Counted from the stretch's first letter, positions 1-6,468 are shown. The stretch is 8,873 nucleotides of DNA from an uncultured Parvularculaceae bacterium (GCA_947259815.1 CAMYNO010000227.1:1-8873); one strand, 5' to 3'. A program made the numbers and translations. The notes: a model not told the origin generated them from the sequence alone.

Positions 1-188
1 CCAGTCTCGACGCCGAACGCACGGCGTTACGCGCACAATATGAATCGGAAAAAAAGCGCTCCGTACGCAGAACGATCATGGACAAGATCGACGAAATCAC
101 CCGGCAGATTTCCCAGCTTCTGGCGCTGGTGAACCCGGCCGCCAATGATCTGCAGGCGCTGATTACGCGCCGCCTTGACGGTTCTTAA
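1..188 (+). CDS. Unrecognised protein, C-terminal 61 residues only
   Basis: This is the 3' end of a gene that begins left of the window. The frame starting at base 3 is open for 61 codons and ends at TAA 186-188. The visible tail is charged and looks almost entirely helical. An Arg/Lys/Glu-rich stretch leads into an amphipathic segment (TIMDKIDEITRQISQLLALV) with hydrophobic residues at helical spacing, and then a short Arg-rich end (ITRRLDGS). This suggests a coiled coil or helical bundle. No enzyme motif is visible and I do not recognise the family. Its stop lies only 12 bases from the stop of the convergent acyl-CoA synthetase, so no separate terminator fits between them. Codon choice resembles the neighbouring genes. 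It is probably real because the frame is open to the window edge and no competing frame looks protein-like. Confidence 0.6.
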   Translation, partial: SLDAERTALRAQYESEKKRSVRRTIMDKIDEITRQISQLLALVNPAANDLQALITRRLDGS

Positions 189-200
189 TCGTAGCTTCCC

Positions 201-1817
201 CTAGGCAAGGCGGTTTCCAAACTCGCCCTTTTCAAACGCCTCGCGCAGTTTGAACTTCTGGATCTTGCCGGAGCCGGTCAGCGGCCACTCTTTCACCCAG
301 ACCCAATAGGTCGGCGTCTTCTGCGGGCTCAACCGTTCGCGGATAAAGGCTTTCAACTCCGCACCGGCATGTTCGGCGCCATCGGCGCTGCGCATGAAGC
401 AGGCGACCTGCTCGCCCCATTTCTCATCGGATACGCCGACCACCGCAACTTCGGCAACGCTTGAATGCTCAAGCATGGCGTTTTCGATTTCCGCCGGGAA
501 AAGATTTTCGCCGCCGCGAATAATCATTTCTTTCACCCGGCCGGTAATTTTCACATAGCCACGCGCATCCATCGTCCCCAGATCGCCCGTATGCAGCCAG
601 CCATCCTTGTCGATAGCGGCGGCGGTTGCGTCGGGATTGTCATTATAGCCGATCATCACAAGATAACCGCGGCAGCATATCTCTCCCTGTACGCCCACGG
701 GCGTTACATCATTCGTCTGCGGATCGCGAATAGAGACTTCCACATTGGGCAGGGGCTGACCGATGGTCTGCGTCAGATCCTCAAGGCTGTCTTCCTGCCA
801 GGCCTGGGTAATCACCGGCGAACTTTCGGTCTGTCCATACAAAATCTGAACCGGCGCGCCCATGACGTCCTTCGACCGTTTGCACAATTCCGGCGCGACC
901 ATCGCCCCGCCCGACATGATCGAGCGCACCGACGACATATCGGCGCCCAGCCTCTCCGCCGCATCGTTGAGGGCGACCAGCATGGTCGGCACGCCAAATA
1001 CAAACTTGGATTTTTCCCGCGCGATAACGCCGATAATCATGTCCGGATCGAAAATTGGCGCGAGCAGCATGGTCGCCCCGATAGTGAAACCGCCGACCGC
1101 CATCATCGCGCAGCCGGTCGTGTGAAAGAGCGGCATGTTATTGACGAATACGTCTCCCGCCGTGACCTTGCCTCGCGTCATGACGGCGCGTGCGTTCTGC
1201 ACCAGCCCGTTATGATGGAGCACCGCCCCTTTTGGAAAACCGGTGGTTCCCGACGTATACTGAATTTGCACCGGATCGGCGGGGTCCGGATCACGCAACT
1301 CACCCTCACTTTCGCCGGCGTAAAGCGCATCGTGATCGCTCAGCAAGATGCGATACCTGATCGAGGGCAGTTCATCGCAGACCGCATCGGCGATTTCCTG
1401 CATGGGATTGCCGCGAAAACCAGCGACGTAATAGATCGCTTCCGCGCGCGACTGTTCGAGGACGAACTTCAACTCCCGCTTCTGATAGGCGGGATTGATA
1501 GTCACCAGCGTCACATCCGCCAGCGCGCAGGCAAGTTCAAGCAATATCCATTCGGGCACATTGTTGGCGTAGACGGCGACACGCGACTTCGCCTCATGGC
1601 GCGATGCGAGCGCGCGCGCCAGCCGCTCCACATCCTGCAATAAGGCTTCATAAGTCCAGACGCGATGTATCTCACCGTCAAAACCCAGTTCCTTGAGCGC
1701 GGGGCGTTCGGGCGCCGCCGCAACGCTCGCGCGCAAGGCATCGCCAATGGTGACCGGCGCGGGGTCGGGCCCCTCCAGCGCCGGAAAATAGGATTCGGTC
1801 AGCGTCATGTCATACAT
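201..1817 (-). CDS. AMP-forming fatty-acyl-CoA synthetase family protein
   Basis: This is a 538-residue member of the ANL (AMP-binding) superfamily. These enzymes activate a carboxylic acid with ATP to an acyl-adenylate and pass the acyl group to CoA; the protein is expected to be cytoplasmic. All core motifs are present: the phosphate-binding loop YTSGTTGFPKG (187-197), YGQTE (327-331), the ribose-binding TGD (410-412), the hinge GRVKE (426-430), and the C-terminal catalytic lysine in GSGK (K518). Length and motif set fit medium/long-chain FadD-like ligases, but the acid cannot be named. A Met nine codons upstream (base 1844) is also in frame. I chose 1817 because AGAGGAAG lies a suitable distance upstream, whereas the longer form would overlap the thioesterase gene and lacks such a site. 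The thioesterase stop is 13 bases upstream, so the two are very likely co-transcribed. The closest alternatives are a 2-hydroxy- or aryl-acid ligase. Confidence 0.93.
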   Translation of the reverse strand: MYDMTLTESYFPALEGPDPAPVTIGDALRASVAAAPERPALKELGFDGEIHRVWTYEALLQDVERLARALASRHEAKSRVAVYANNVPEWILLELACALADVTLVTINPAYQKRELKFVLEQSRAEAIYYVAGFRGNPMQEIADAVCDELPSIRYRILLSDHDALYAGESEGELRDPDPADPVQIQYTSGTTGFPKGAVLHHNGLVQNARAVMTRGKVTAGDVFVNNMPLFHTTGCAMMAVGGFTIGATMLLAPIFDPDMIIGVIAREKSKFVFGVPTMLVALNDAAERLGADMSSVRSIMSGGAMVAPELCKRSKDVMGAPVQILYGQTESSPVITQAWQEDSLEDLTQTIGQPLPNVEVSIRDPQTNDVTPVGVQGEICCRGYLVMIGYNDNPDATAAAIDKDGWLHTGDLGTMDARGYVKITGRVKEMIIRGGENLFPAEIENAMLEHSSVAEVAVVGVSDEKWGEQVACFMRSADGAEHAGAELKAFIRERLSPQKTPTYWVWVKEWPLTGSGKIQKFKLREAFEKGEFGNRLA

Positions 1818-1825
1818 TGGCGTCT

Positions 1826-1830
1826 TCCTC
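1826..1830 (-). promoter_or_regulatory. Ribosome binding site fixing the acyl-CoA synthetase start
   Basis: On the minus strand this reads GAGGA, within AGAGGAAG, eight bases before the ATG at 1817. It directly abuts the TAA stop of the thioesterase gene, giving stop-then-SD-then-start spacing typical of an operon. It favours the 1817 start over the in-frame ATG at 1844. Confidence 0.75.
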
Positions 1831-2244
1831 TTATTTTGGCGCAAGAACGATCTGGGTTTGCGTGACCACCGCCGCGAGCTTGCCGTCTTCGCGGAAGATT
1901 TCCGTCTTCCAGACCTGCAGCGTACGGCCGATATTCACCGGGGTCGTCACGCCTTTCACCGTCTGGCCGACAGGAACCGGGCGCAGGAAATTTGTTTTCG
2001 ACTCAACCGTCGATGTCGTTGCGCCTTCGGGCAGGTTCAAAAAAGCGCCGCAGCCGCCAAGGTTATCGGCAAACGCCATGATCGCGCCGCCATGGAGATT
2101 AGTCGGCAAGGTGCAATGGTCGGGCGTTACGACCATTTCGGCCTCGATCCGTTCGCTGGTAGCGACGGTCATGTGAACGCCGATCATCTTCGCGAAAGGC
2201 GCATTATGCTCGTTAAAAAATGCAGCCCTGTTTTCCTCGTCCAT
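1831..2244 (-). CDS. PaaI-like hotdog-fold acyl-CoA thioesterase
   Basis: This 137-residue protein fits the single-domain 4HBT/PaaI hotdog family, whose members hydrolyse acyl- or aryl-CoA thioesters as oligomers in the cytoplasm. The diagnostic stretch is NLHGGAIMAFADNLGG (49-64). It contains the HGG turn (51-53) at the start of the long central helix and an acidic residue (D60) where PaaI-type enzymes carry their catalytic acid. The second half (ESKTNFLRPVPVGQ, then GRTLQVWKTEIFREDG) matches the beta-strand pattern seen in this family, and the length is normal. The frame stays open far upstream, antisense to the oxidoreductase, but that part does not look like protein. The ATG at 2244 has a strong GGGAGGA site seven or eight bases upstream. 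It is the first gene of a pair with the acyl-CoA synthetase, so it may reverse or proofread that enzyme's product; this pairing is inferred. Confidence 0.9.
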   Translation of the reverse strand: MDEENRAAFFNEHNAPFAKMIGVHMTVATSERIEAEMVVTPDHCTLPTNLHGGAIMAFADNLGGCGAFLNLPEGATTSTVESKTNFLRPVPVGQTVKGVTTPVNIGRTLQVWKTEIFREDGKLAAVVTQTQIVLAPK

Positions 2245-2250
2245 TGACGT

Positions 2251-2271
2251 CCTCCCGGCAGTTTTTTGCCG
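2251..2271 (-). promoter_or_regulatory. Thioesterase ribosome binding site with adjoining small hairpin
   Basis: Minus-strand GGAGG (plus 2251-2255) precedes the thioesterase ATG by six bases. Directly upstream is a five-pair inverted repeat, CGGCA/TGCCG (2256-2260 and 2267-2271) with a six-base loop, whose base touches the SD. The binding site is well supported. A regulatory role for the hairpin is only a possibility, as the stem is short. Confidence 0.5.
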
Positions 2272-2343
2272 ACACGCTAGCATTTGCGCCGCGTCTCGTG
2301 AATTCCAAACTGCGGCCCGATTGTCGCCGCGATTATGAATTAT

Positions 2344-2353
2344 CGACGCGTCG
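2344..2353. promoter_or_regulatory. Perfect 10-base palindrome upstream of the oxidoreductase
   Basis: CGACGCGTCG is a perfect palindrome ending 17 bases before the oxidoreductase ATG at 2371, inside the 126-base divergent spacer shared with the thioesterase operon. The position suits an operator for a dimeric regulator. In GC-rich DNA a single 10-base palindrome can arise by chance, and I see no second copy in the spacer. Confidence 0.2.
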
Positions 2354-2358
2354 GCGAC

Positions 2359-2366
2359 GGGAGAGG
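2359..2366 (+). promoter_or_regulatory. Ribosome binding site fixing the oxidoreductase start
   Basis: GGGAGAGG ends four bases before the ATG at 2371 (its GGAG core is seven bases away). The upstream in-frame ATG at 2335 has no comparable site, so 2371 is the preferred start. Confidence 0.7.
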
Positions 2367-2370
2367 CCTC

Positions 2371-3528
2371 ATGCACTGCAGCAACGACAATTGCGATCCG
2401 CTTCACTTCGATCTGGTCGTGGTCGGCGCGAGCTTCGCCGGGCTGGTCGCGGCCCGCACCGCCGCCCATCGCGGCCTTAAAGTCGCCGTCCTCGACGCCA
2501 AGAAAGAACCGGGCGCGCGGGTTCGAACCACCGGCATCCTCGTCAAGGAAGCGGTCGCGGAATGCGATATCCCCGCCGCCCTTACCCGCAAGATACCGGG
2601 CGTGCGACTTTACGCGCCAAACCATCATTATACCGATCTTTATGCACCGGGATATTATTTCCTGGCGACGGATACGCCGGCCATCATGCGCTGGCTTGCG
2701 TCCGAGGCGCGCCGCGCCGGGGCAACGCTCATGTTCGGCGCGCGCTTTGAAAACGCGACGCTTGCCGGCGACCTCGTCCATATTCACGGCCTCAATATCA
2801 AGACGCGATACCTTCTCGGCGCCGACGGCGCGAAATCGCAAGTCGCAAAATGCTTCAGCCTTGGTCGGAACAGGGAATTTCTCGTCGGCATGGAAACGGA
2901 GTTTGAGGAATCACCGACAGTCGATCCGGACTTCCTCCATTGCTTTGTCGATGCGCAACTGGCGCCCGGTTATCTTGGCTGGGTCGTACCCGGCGCCGGA
3001 CTGACGCAGGTTGGCCTTGCCGTCTCTGACAGTCCCTTTGGCGCCCGGCGCAAACCGGATTTTACAAAATTCCTTGAACGGATCGATTCCCACTTTGCGC
3101 TCTGGAATTGCGAGGTGAAGGCAAAACGCTCCGGCCCCATCCCCTGTGGCGGGCTGGTCTCGCCCCTGTCGACCCGCCGCGTATTGCTGACAGGCGATGC
3201 AGCGGGCCTTGTCTCGCCGCTCACCGCCGGCGGCATTCGCCTCGCCTTCCAGTATGGACGGCGCGCCGGCGCCGCGATCTCAGAATATCTGCAAGATGGC
3301 GGCGCCGATCCCGGCGCCTTGATGGCGCGCGACTATCCGCGTTTCGGCCTTAAGACATGGATGCGCCGGGCCTGGTCCGCCGCGCCGCCCAACGCCCTTC
3401 TTAACGCAACGCTCTTCACCCCGCCCATGCGCGCCCTGGCGCAATGGATCTATTTCCAGAAGCGGGGAAACGGGAGAAATTCACAGCGCCCCAAAAACGC
3501 GAATGCCTATCCCTCCCTACCCCAATAA
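2371..3528 (+). CDS. FAD-dependent oxidoreductase, geranylgeranyl-reductase type
   Basis: This 385-residue flavoprotein has a Rossmann dinucleotide site near the N-terminus (FDLVVVGASFAGLVAAR, 13-29) with the acidic strand end LDAKKEPG (41-48). It also carries the LLGADGAKS motif (148-156) and the second FAD motif GDAAGLVSPLTAGGIRLA (275-292). The order and spacing match the p-hydroxybenzoate-hydroxylase-like fold. The segment GYLGWVVPG (200-208) resembles the aromatic/Pro signature of geranylgeranyl reductases, which saturate isoprenoid double bonds. The glycine loop reads GASFAG rather than GxGxxG, a variant I recall from this subgroup. The last 20 or so residues are polar and look disordered. 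I chose the 2371 ATG on its SD. The gene diverges from the thioesterase/ligase operon, which hints at lipid or isoprenoid metabolism. A monooxygenase or another unsaturated-lipid reductase is possible; the substrate is unknown. Confidence 0.85.
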   Translation: MHCSNDNCDPLHFDLVVVGASFAGLVAARTAAHRGLKVAVLDAKKEPGARVRTTGILVKEAVAECDIPAALTRKIPGVRLYAPNHHYTDLYAPGYYFLATDTPAIMRWLASEARRAGATLMFGARFENATLAGDLVHIHGLNIKTRYLLGADGAKSQVAKCFSLGRNREFLVGMETEFEESPTVDPDFLHCFVDAQLAPGYLGWVVPGAGLTQVGLAVSDSPFGARRKPDFTKFLERIDSHFALWNCEVKAKRSGPIPCGGLVSPLSTRRVLLTGDAAGLVSPLTAGGIRLAFQYGRRAGAAISEYLQDGGADPGALMARDYPRFGLKTWMRRAWSAAPPNALLNATLFTPPMRALAQWIYFQKRGNGRNSQRPKNANAYPSLPQ

Positions 3529-3664
3529 CCGTAAATTCGGCCATGAAACCCGCTTTCGGTCGATAGTTATCGTCACTTTCTCAACAGGCGCTAATCTCTA
3601 CCCATGCTTGTTGATGTACAGATGACAGACTTGGTATTCGGAATAATTTGCCGCCGACGCGGAT

Positions 3665-4651
3665 CTAAATTTCCCCCGCAGAACACTCGCTCGCGTCAAA
3701 ATCCTGACGACGCCCGCCGGAAAGGATGTTTGCGACGTGAATTTTGAGCGCCCGCCAAGTGTAGACTGCGCGGTGCGGGATATCGAGTGTCGGGCGATAG
3801 GGCGCAAGCCGTGGGTGCCTGGCAACGATTTCCTCATACGGCGCCACCCATTTATCCGTAAACGGCGGAAAGCGACCATGCCATGGCTTTGGGTGGGAAA
3901 CGAAATGCACAATCGCCGGTTTGAGTTCCTCTTCGACAGGCAAGCCGAGCATAAAACGCGGAAAGTTCCAGCGAATGGACGCCAGCGCTGTTTTGTCGTG
4001 CAGACAGACGTTAAGCGCATCCTGGTCGTGGGCGACGAAACGGTCGGCCCCATCCGACCACGCTTGCATTGCAGCGGCGCGAATATCGGGAAAGTCGGCC
4101 ATGCGAAACTTCATCACGCCGCCATTAAAGTAACGCGGCAAAGCCTCTTCAGGCAGGTTGAGCTTTCGCCAGTTCATTATCCGTGTGCGCACCCATTCCT
4201 CATCCGCATGGCGCATAAGAGAAAAGTAGTCCCGACACGCGACAACACCGCCATCAGGGACAGGAAACTCCAGCATCGGCGTCAGGTCCGCAATAATCTG
4301 GGTATCGCCGTCGATGTAGAAAACGTGGTCGTAAACACCCTTCGGGAGTTCCAGATCGAGGAAAAGGCGCCCGAAAGAACTAAGCGGAATTTTTCCGCTG
4401 AGGCTGTCGCCGCCAAATTGAGAAACGTCATTGAGAAGGTCGAGCGATCCTTGCGACATCCTTTCGACATGAATGCCCTCTTCGCGGCCGACGGACTGGA
4501 ATATGGCGAATGCCTCGTCGTCGCACATCGTCACAAAAATATAGATGTCGTCGGCGGCCCGGGGCGCATGGGCGCGCGCCTGCACGGCGGAGAGGAGCGA
4601 CGGGAACAGATAGCCCTTGTCGGTAACGTAACAGATCGCGGTTTTCGACAC
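3665..4651 (-). CDS. Family 8 glycosyltransferase (LgtC/glycogenin-like)
   Basis: This 328-residue protein fits the retaining GT8 family, which uses a metal and a nucleotide sugar to add hexoses to lipooligosaccharide, proteins or other acceptors. The motifs come in the expected order. AICYVTDKGYLFPSLLS (5-21) is the nucleotide-binding strand and first helix. SSFGRLFL (91-98) precedes the metal-binding DGD (114-116, in FYIDGDTQI). FNGGVM (175-180), HDQDALN (208-214) and the late IVHFVSHPKPWH (247-258) follow, with H249 and K255 in the usual metal and phosphate positions. The GTG start at 4651 has GGAG nine bases upstream. No signal peptide or clear membrane segment is visible, so it is probably cytoplasmic or peripheral. 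It lies downstream of the SRAP gene on the same strand with a 138-base gap and no other polysaccharide gene nearby, so acceptor and donor cannot be inferred. Confidence 0.88.
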   Translation of the reverse strand: MSKTAICYVTDKGYLFPSLLSAVQARAHAPRAADDIYIFVTMCDDEAFAIFQSVGREEGIHVERMSQGSLDLLNDVSQFGGDSLSGKIPLSSFGRLFLDLELPKGVYDHVFYIDGDTQIIADLTPMLEFPVPDGGVVACRDYFSLMRHADEEWVRTRIMNWRKLNLPEEALPRYFNGGVMKFRMADFPDIRAAAMQAWSDGADRFVAHDQDALNVCLHDKTALASIRWNFPRFMLGLPVEEELKPAIVHFVSHPKPWHGRFPPFTDKWVAPYEEIVARHPRLAPYRPTLDIPHRAVYTWRALKIHVANILSGGRRQDFDASECSAGEI

Positions 4652-4660
4652 AGCGTCACT

Positions 4661-4664
4661 CTCC
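4661..4664 (-). promoter_or_regulatory. Ribosome binding site supporting the GTG start of the glycosyltransferase
   Basis: On the minus strand this is GGAG (in ACGGAGAG), nine bases before the GTG at 4649-4651. Because the start codon is not ATG, this site is the main support for the N-terminus. The N-terminal residues it gives run straight into the first GT8 strand, as expected. Confidence 0.65.
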
Positions 4665-4789
4665 GTAGCGTATTAAGGTTCGGAGTATTGGAGCAGAAAA
4701 ACCTGGCGTATGAAATTCAAAATAGCCCTGCGGGCGTATGGCGCCCCACATTTGACGAAAGCCGGCGTAAAACCTGCGCCGCCATCGCG

Positions 4790-5467
4790 TCAGAGCACCA
4801 CCTCCTTGAGGAGGTCGGGTCCGTCATTACGCGGACTGCCCACCGCCTTGGAAACCGGATAATGGCGCCAGGTTCCCTTTGGCGGGGGATGCAGGAGATC
4901 GTCGAGATAGTCCAGATCGCGCTCATCCGCGGTAAGCCAGAGTTCGTAATGAGCCGGCGCAATAACCAATGGCTCGCGGCTGTGCAGCGCTTTGACATCC
5001 GGCCCCGCCGCAACGGTGAGAATGGCGCAGGTGTCGATCTCGCCGCCATCGGGGTCGACCGCAGTTTCCCAGAGGCCCGCAAACCCGAAGAGCCCCCCGC
5101 GCATGATGTTATAGGGTTGCTTGGCCCCGGCCTTGCCCTCCCATTCATAAAACCCATCAGCGGGAATGAGACATCGCCGCCGCTTATACGCGCTGCGAAA
5201 AGTCGGTTTTTCCGCCGCCGTCTCGGCGCGGGCGTTAATCAACGGCTTCGACGCCAGACGTTGCAGATAATCGCCCTTCGCCCAGCTCGGCACAAAACCC
5301 CAGCGCATCAGCGCGTATTCGCGTTTGCGCATCTCATTCATCCGGATGGTGGCAATGGGCTGCGTCGGCGCAACATTATAACGCGGCGGAAAATTATCCC
5401 GCACGTCCACATCGAAATGCTTCGCCACTTCCGCCGGCGTCGAATTGAGATGATAGCGCCCGCACAT
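4790..5467 (-). CDS. SRAP/YedK-type abasic-site-crosslinking protein
   Basis: This 225-residue protein fits the SOS response-associated peptidase (SRAP) family of E. coli YedK and human HMCES. These proteins shield abasic sites in single-stranded DNA by forming a thiazolidine DNA-protein crosslink through Cys2. The protein begins MCGRY, giving Cys2 after Met removal. It has RYNVAPTQ (29-36), RWGFVPSWAK (55-64), NARAET (N78, 78-83), GFYEW (E108, 105-109) and the histidine H162, matching YedK N75, E105 and H160 in order and spacing. The consensus H-x-RMP reads HSREP here (162-166). The frame extends upstream, but the MCGRY Met must be the start because Cys2 is catalytic. No clear SD precedes it; instead a TATACT box sits eight bases upstream, suggesting a leaderless message. 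It diverges from the Nudix gene with 22 bases between start codons. Confidence 0.95.
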   Translation of the reverse strand: MCGRYHLNSTPAEVAKHFDVDVRDNFPPRYNVAPTQPIATIRMNEMRKREYALMRWGFVPSWAKGDYLQRLASKPLINARAETAAEKPTFRSAYKRRRCLIPADGFYEWEGKAGAKQPYNIMRGGLFGFAGLWETAVDPDGGEIDTCAILTVAAGPDVKALHSREPLVIAPAHYELWLTADERDLDYLDDLLHPPPKGTWRHYPVSKAVGSPRNDGPDLLKEVVL

Positions 5468-5475
5468 GAGATCGG

Positions 5476-5504
5476 AGTATAGGGCGCCCATGGCAAAGGA
5501 TGAA
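5476..5504 (-). promoter_or_regulatory. Candidate promoter for a leaderless SRAP transcript
   Basis: On the minus strand a -10-like TATACT (plus 5476-5481) lies eight bases before the SRAP ATG, and a weak -35-like TTCATC (plus 5499-5504) lies 17 bases further upstream. Transcription from this -10 would begin at or next to the ATG, which agrees with the absence of an SD. The -10 matches five of six consensus bases and the -35 only three of six. The -35 would fall inside the first codons of the divergent Nudix gene. Confidence 0.35.
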
Positions 5505-5921
5505 ATCATTCGGATAGGAGTCGGCGCCGTCGTCTTTCGCGGCGACGAGGTGCTGCTGGTCCGGCGCGGCAAACCGCCATTTCTGGGCCACTGGTCCATT
5601 CCCGGCGGCGGGCTGGAATTCGGCGAGCGCCTTGAAGACGCCGCCCGGCGCGAGGTGATGGAGGAAACCGGGATCGAAGTTGAGATTTCCGGCCTCATTG
5701 GCGTTTTCGAAGCAACGCCCGGCGAGGCCGGGCAGACCGATCACATAGTGATGGTCGATTATTACGGAGAATGGCGCACGGGCGAGCCCGTCGCCGCCGA
5801 TGACGCGGCGGACACAGAGTTCGTTTCATTTGACGAGGCCAGACGTCGCCTCGCCTGGGACGAAACGCGGCGAGCCCTCGTCATGGCGATTGACGCACGG
5901 GAAAAGGCGAATGGTCAGTAA
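5490..5921 (+). CDS. Nudix hydrolase
   Basis: This 143-residue protein carries a complete Nudix box, GX5EX7REUXEEXGU, at residues 40-62 (G40, E46, R54, E55, E58, E59, G61). It is preceded by WSIPGG (35-40), common in Nudix enzymes acting on ADP-ribose-like or NDP-linked substrates. The family hydrolyses nucleoside diphosphates linked to another group, using metal bound by the box glutamates; the exact substrate is not readable here. The fold is complete, with strand IGVGAVVF (9-16) and a closing helix rich in Arg and Ala. An ATG at 5466 is also in frame, but it overlaps the SRAP start codon. I prefer 5490, which has AGGG five bases upstream and GGAG twelve bases upstream. The next gene begins near or overlaps its 3' end, so the two are probably co-transcribed. 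Confidence 0.93.
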   Translation: MAKDEIIRIGVGAVVFRGDEVLLVRRGKPPFLGHWSIPGGGLEFGERLEDAARREVMEETGIEVEISGLIGVFEATPGEAGQTDHIVMVDYYGEWRTGEPVAADDAADTEFVSFDEARRRLAWDETRRALVMAIDAREKANGQ

Positions 5922-5976
5922 GGTCGAAATGCCGCCGCAATTGCGTTATATATCCGGCGCAGGGATTTTCGGCGCC

Positions 5977-6408
5977 ATGATGCGATATATATTCTTTATA
6001 CTGATAATAATGACCGGCGGCGCCGTAGCGCAATCGCAGACGGCGAACGACTATCAGCAGCGCCAGAACGACCTCATCGAACTGGCAAGCGTCTTCGGCG
6101 AACTGCACCACATCAGGCGCATCTGTGAGCCTCGTCTTGAATCGGATATCTGGCGCGAGCGGATGAAGAAGCTTGTGGACCTCGAACAGCCGCAACATGA
6201 CGCGCGCGAAGAAATGGTGCAGCGTTTTAACGCCGGTTATCGTAATGCGGGCGATCATTTCCCGCGCTGCTCAACGCGTGCTCGCGATCACGCCGCCGCC
6301 CGCGCACTCTTTGCCCGCCGTCTTGTCGAGCGGTTATCGGCGCCCCTGCGCGAGACGGCGCAGGAGGACGGCCCGTTATTGCTTACAATTCCTCAGGATG
6401 CGGAATAA
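5977..6408 (+). CDS. TIGR02301-family exported protein of unknown function
   Basis: This small protein of about 143 residues has a clear signal peptide: MMRYIFF, a hydrophobic core (ILIIMTGG), then AVA|QS as the likely signal-peptidase I site near residue 18. The mature part is helical, with FGELHHIRRIC (40-50), W59, FNAGYR (84-89) and a second Cys (C98). This pattern fits the family I know as TIGR02301, found in alphaproteobacteria. C50 and C98 could form a disulfide in the periplasm. Function is unknown. The start is uncertain: in-frame ATGs at 5911 (overlapping the Nudix stop by 11 bases) and 5929 (AAGG five bases upstream) would add 22 or 16 residues before the signal peptide. I prefer 5977 or 5980 because they give a standard signal peptide, although the nearest purine-rich site (AGGGA, 5961-5965) is rather far away. 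Confidence 0.8.
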   Translation: MMRYIFFILIIMTGGAVAQSQTANDYQQRQNDLIELASVFGELHHIRRICEPRLESDIWRERMKKLVDLEQPQHDAREEMVQRFNAGYRNAGDHFPRCSTRARDHAAARALFARRLVERLSAPLRETAQEDGPLLLTIPQDAE

Positions 6409-6424
6409 AAGACCCTTCGCCCTC

Positions 6425-6444
6425 ATTCCGGCGAAAGCCGGAAT
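6425..6444. repeat. Dispersed palindromic repeat, ATTCCGGC/GCCGGAAT hairpin
   Basis: ATTCCGGC and GCCGGAAT form an eight-pair perfect stem closed by a GAAA loop, followed by CCAG. Read on the minus strand through its flank, it would encode FWIPAFAGM, the well-known chance peptide from this class of proteobacterial intergenic repeat. It sits just after the TIGR02301 stop, between convergent genes. No T-run follows in either direction, so it is not a standard intrinsic terminator, though it may still stabilise a 3' end. Confidence 0.8.
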
Positions 6445-6468
6445 CCAGAAAAGATCGCAGCGCGCAAC

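Noticed and set aside
465..1643. A 392-codon plus-strand open frame antisense to the acyl-CoA synthetase
   Set aside because: It lies wholly within a well-supported gene, has Arg/His-rich low-information translation, and no ribosome binding site or motif.
2245..2841. An upstream in-frame extension of the thioesterase, open for about 200 further codons
   Set aside because: It runs antisense to the oxidoreductase gene, does not resemble the hotdog family, and a strong SD sits at the 2244 start.
3529..3664. Convergent gap between the oxidoreductase and glycosyltransferase, inspected for a terminator
   Set aside because: Only a five-pair CGATA/TATCG inverted repeat was found, with no T-run. Nothing could be called.
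4652..4789. Gap between the SRAP and glycosyltransferase genes, inspected for a promoter, terminator or small gene
   Set aside because: Only a four-pair GCCC/GGGC hairpin followed by TATTTT and some AT-rich stretches were seen. No confident promoter or small protein could be supported.
4800..4815. Inverted repeat ACCTCCT/AGGAGGT near the SRAP stop codon
   Set aside because: It lies inside the SRAP coding sequence with a two-base loop and no T-run. It is probably a by-product of the Leu-Leu-Lys-Glu codons.
3737..5482. A 581-codon open frame on the plus strand spanning both the glycosyltransferase and SRAP genes and the gap between them
   Set aside because: It is antisense to two genes with complete catalytic motifs. 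Its translation is rich in Arg/His with no domain pattern. Long antisense frames are expected in GC-rich DNA.
5468..5698. An in-frame upstream extension of the SRAP protein
   Set aside because: SRAP proteins require Cys at position 2, so the MCGRY Met must be the start. The extension is antisense to the Nudix gene.
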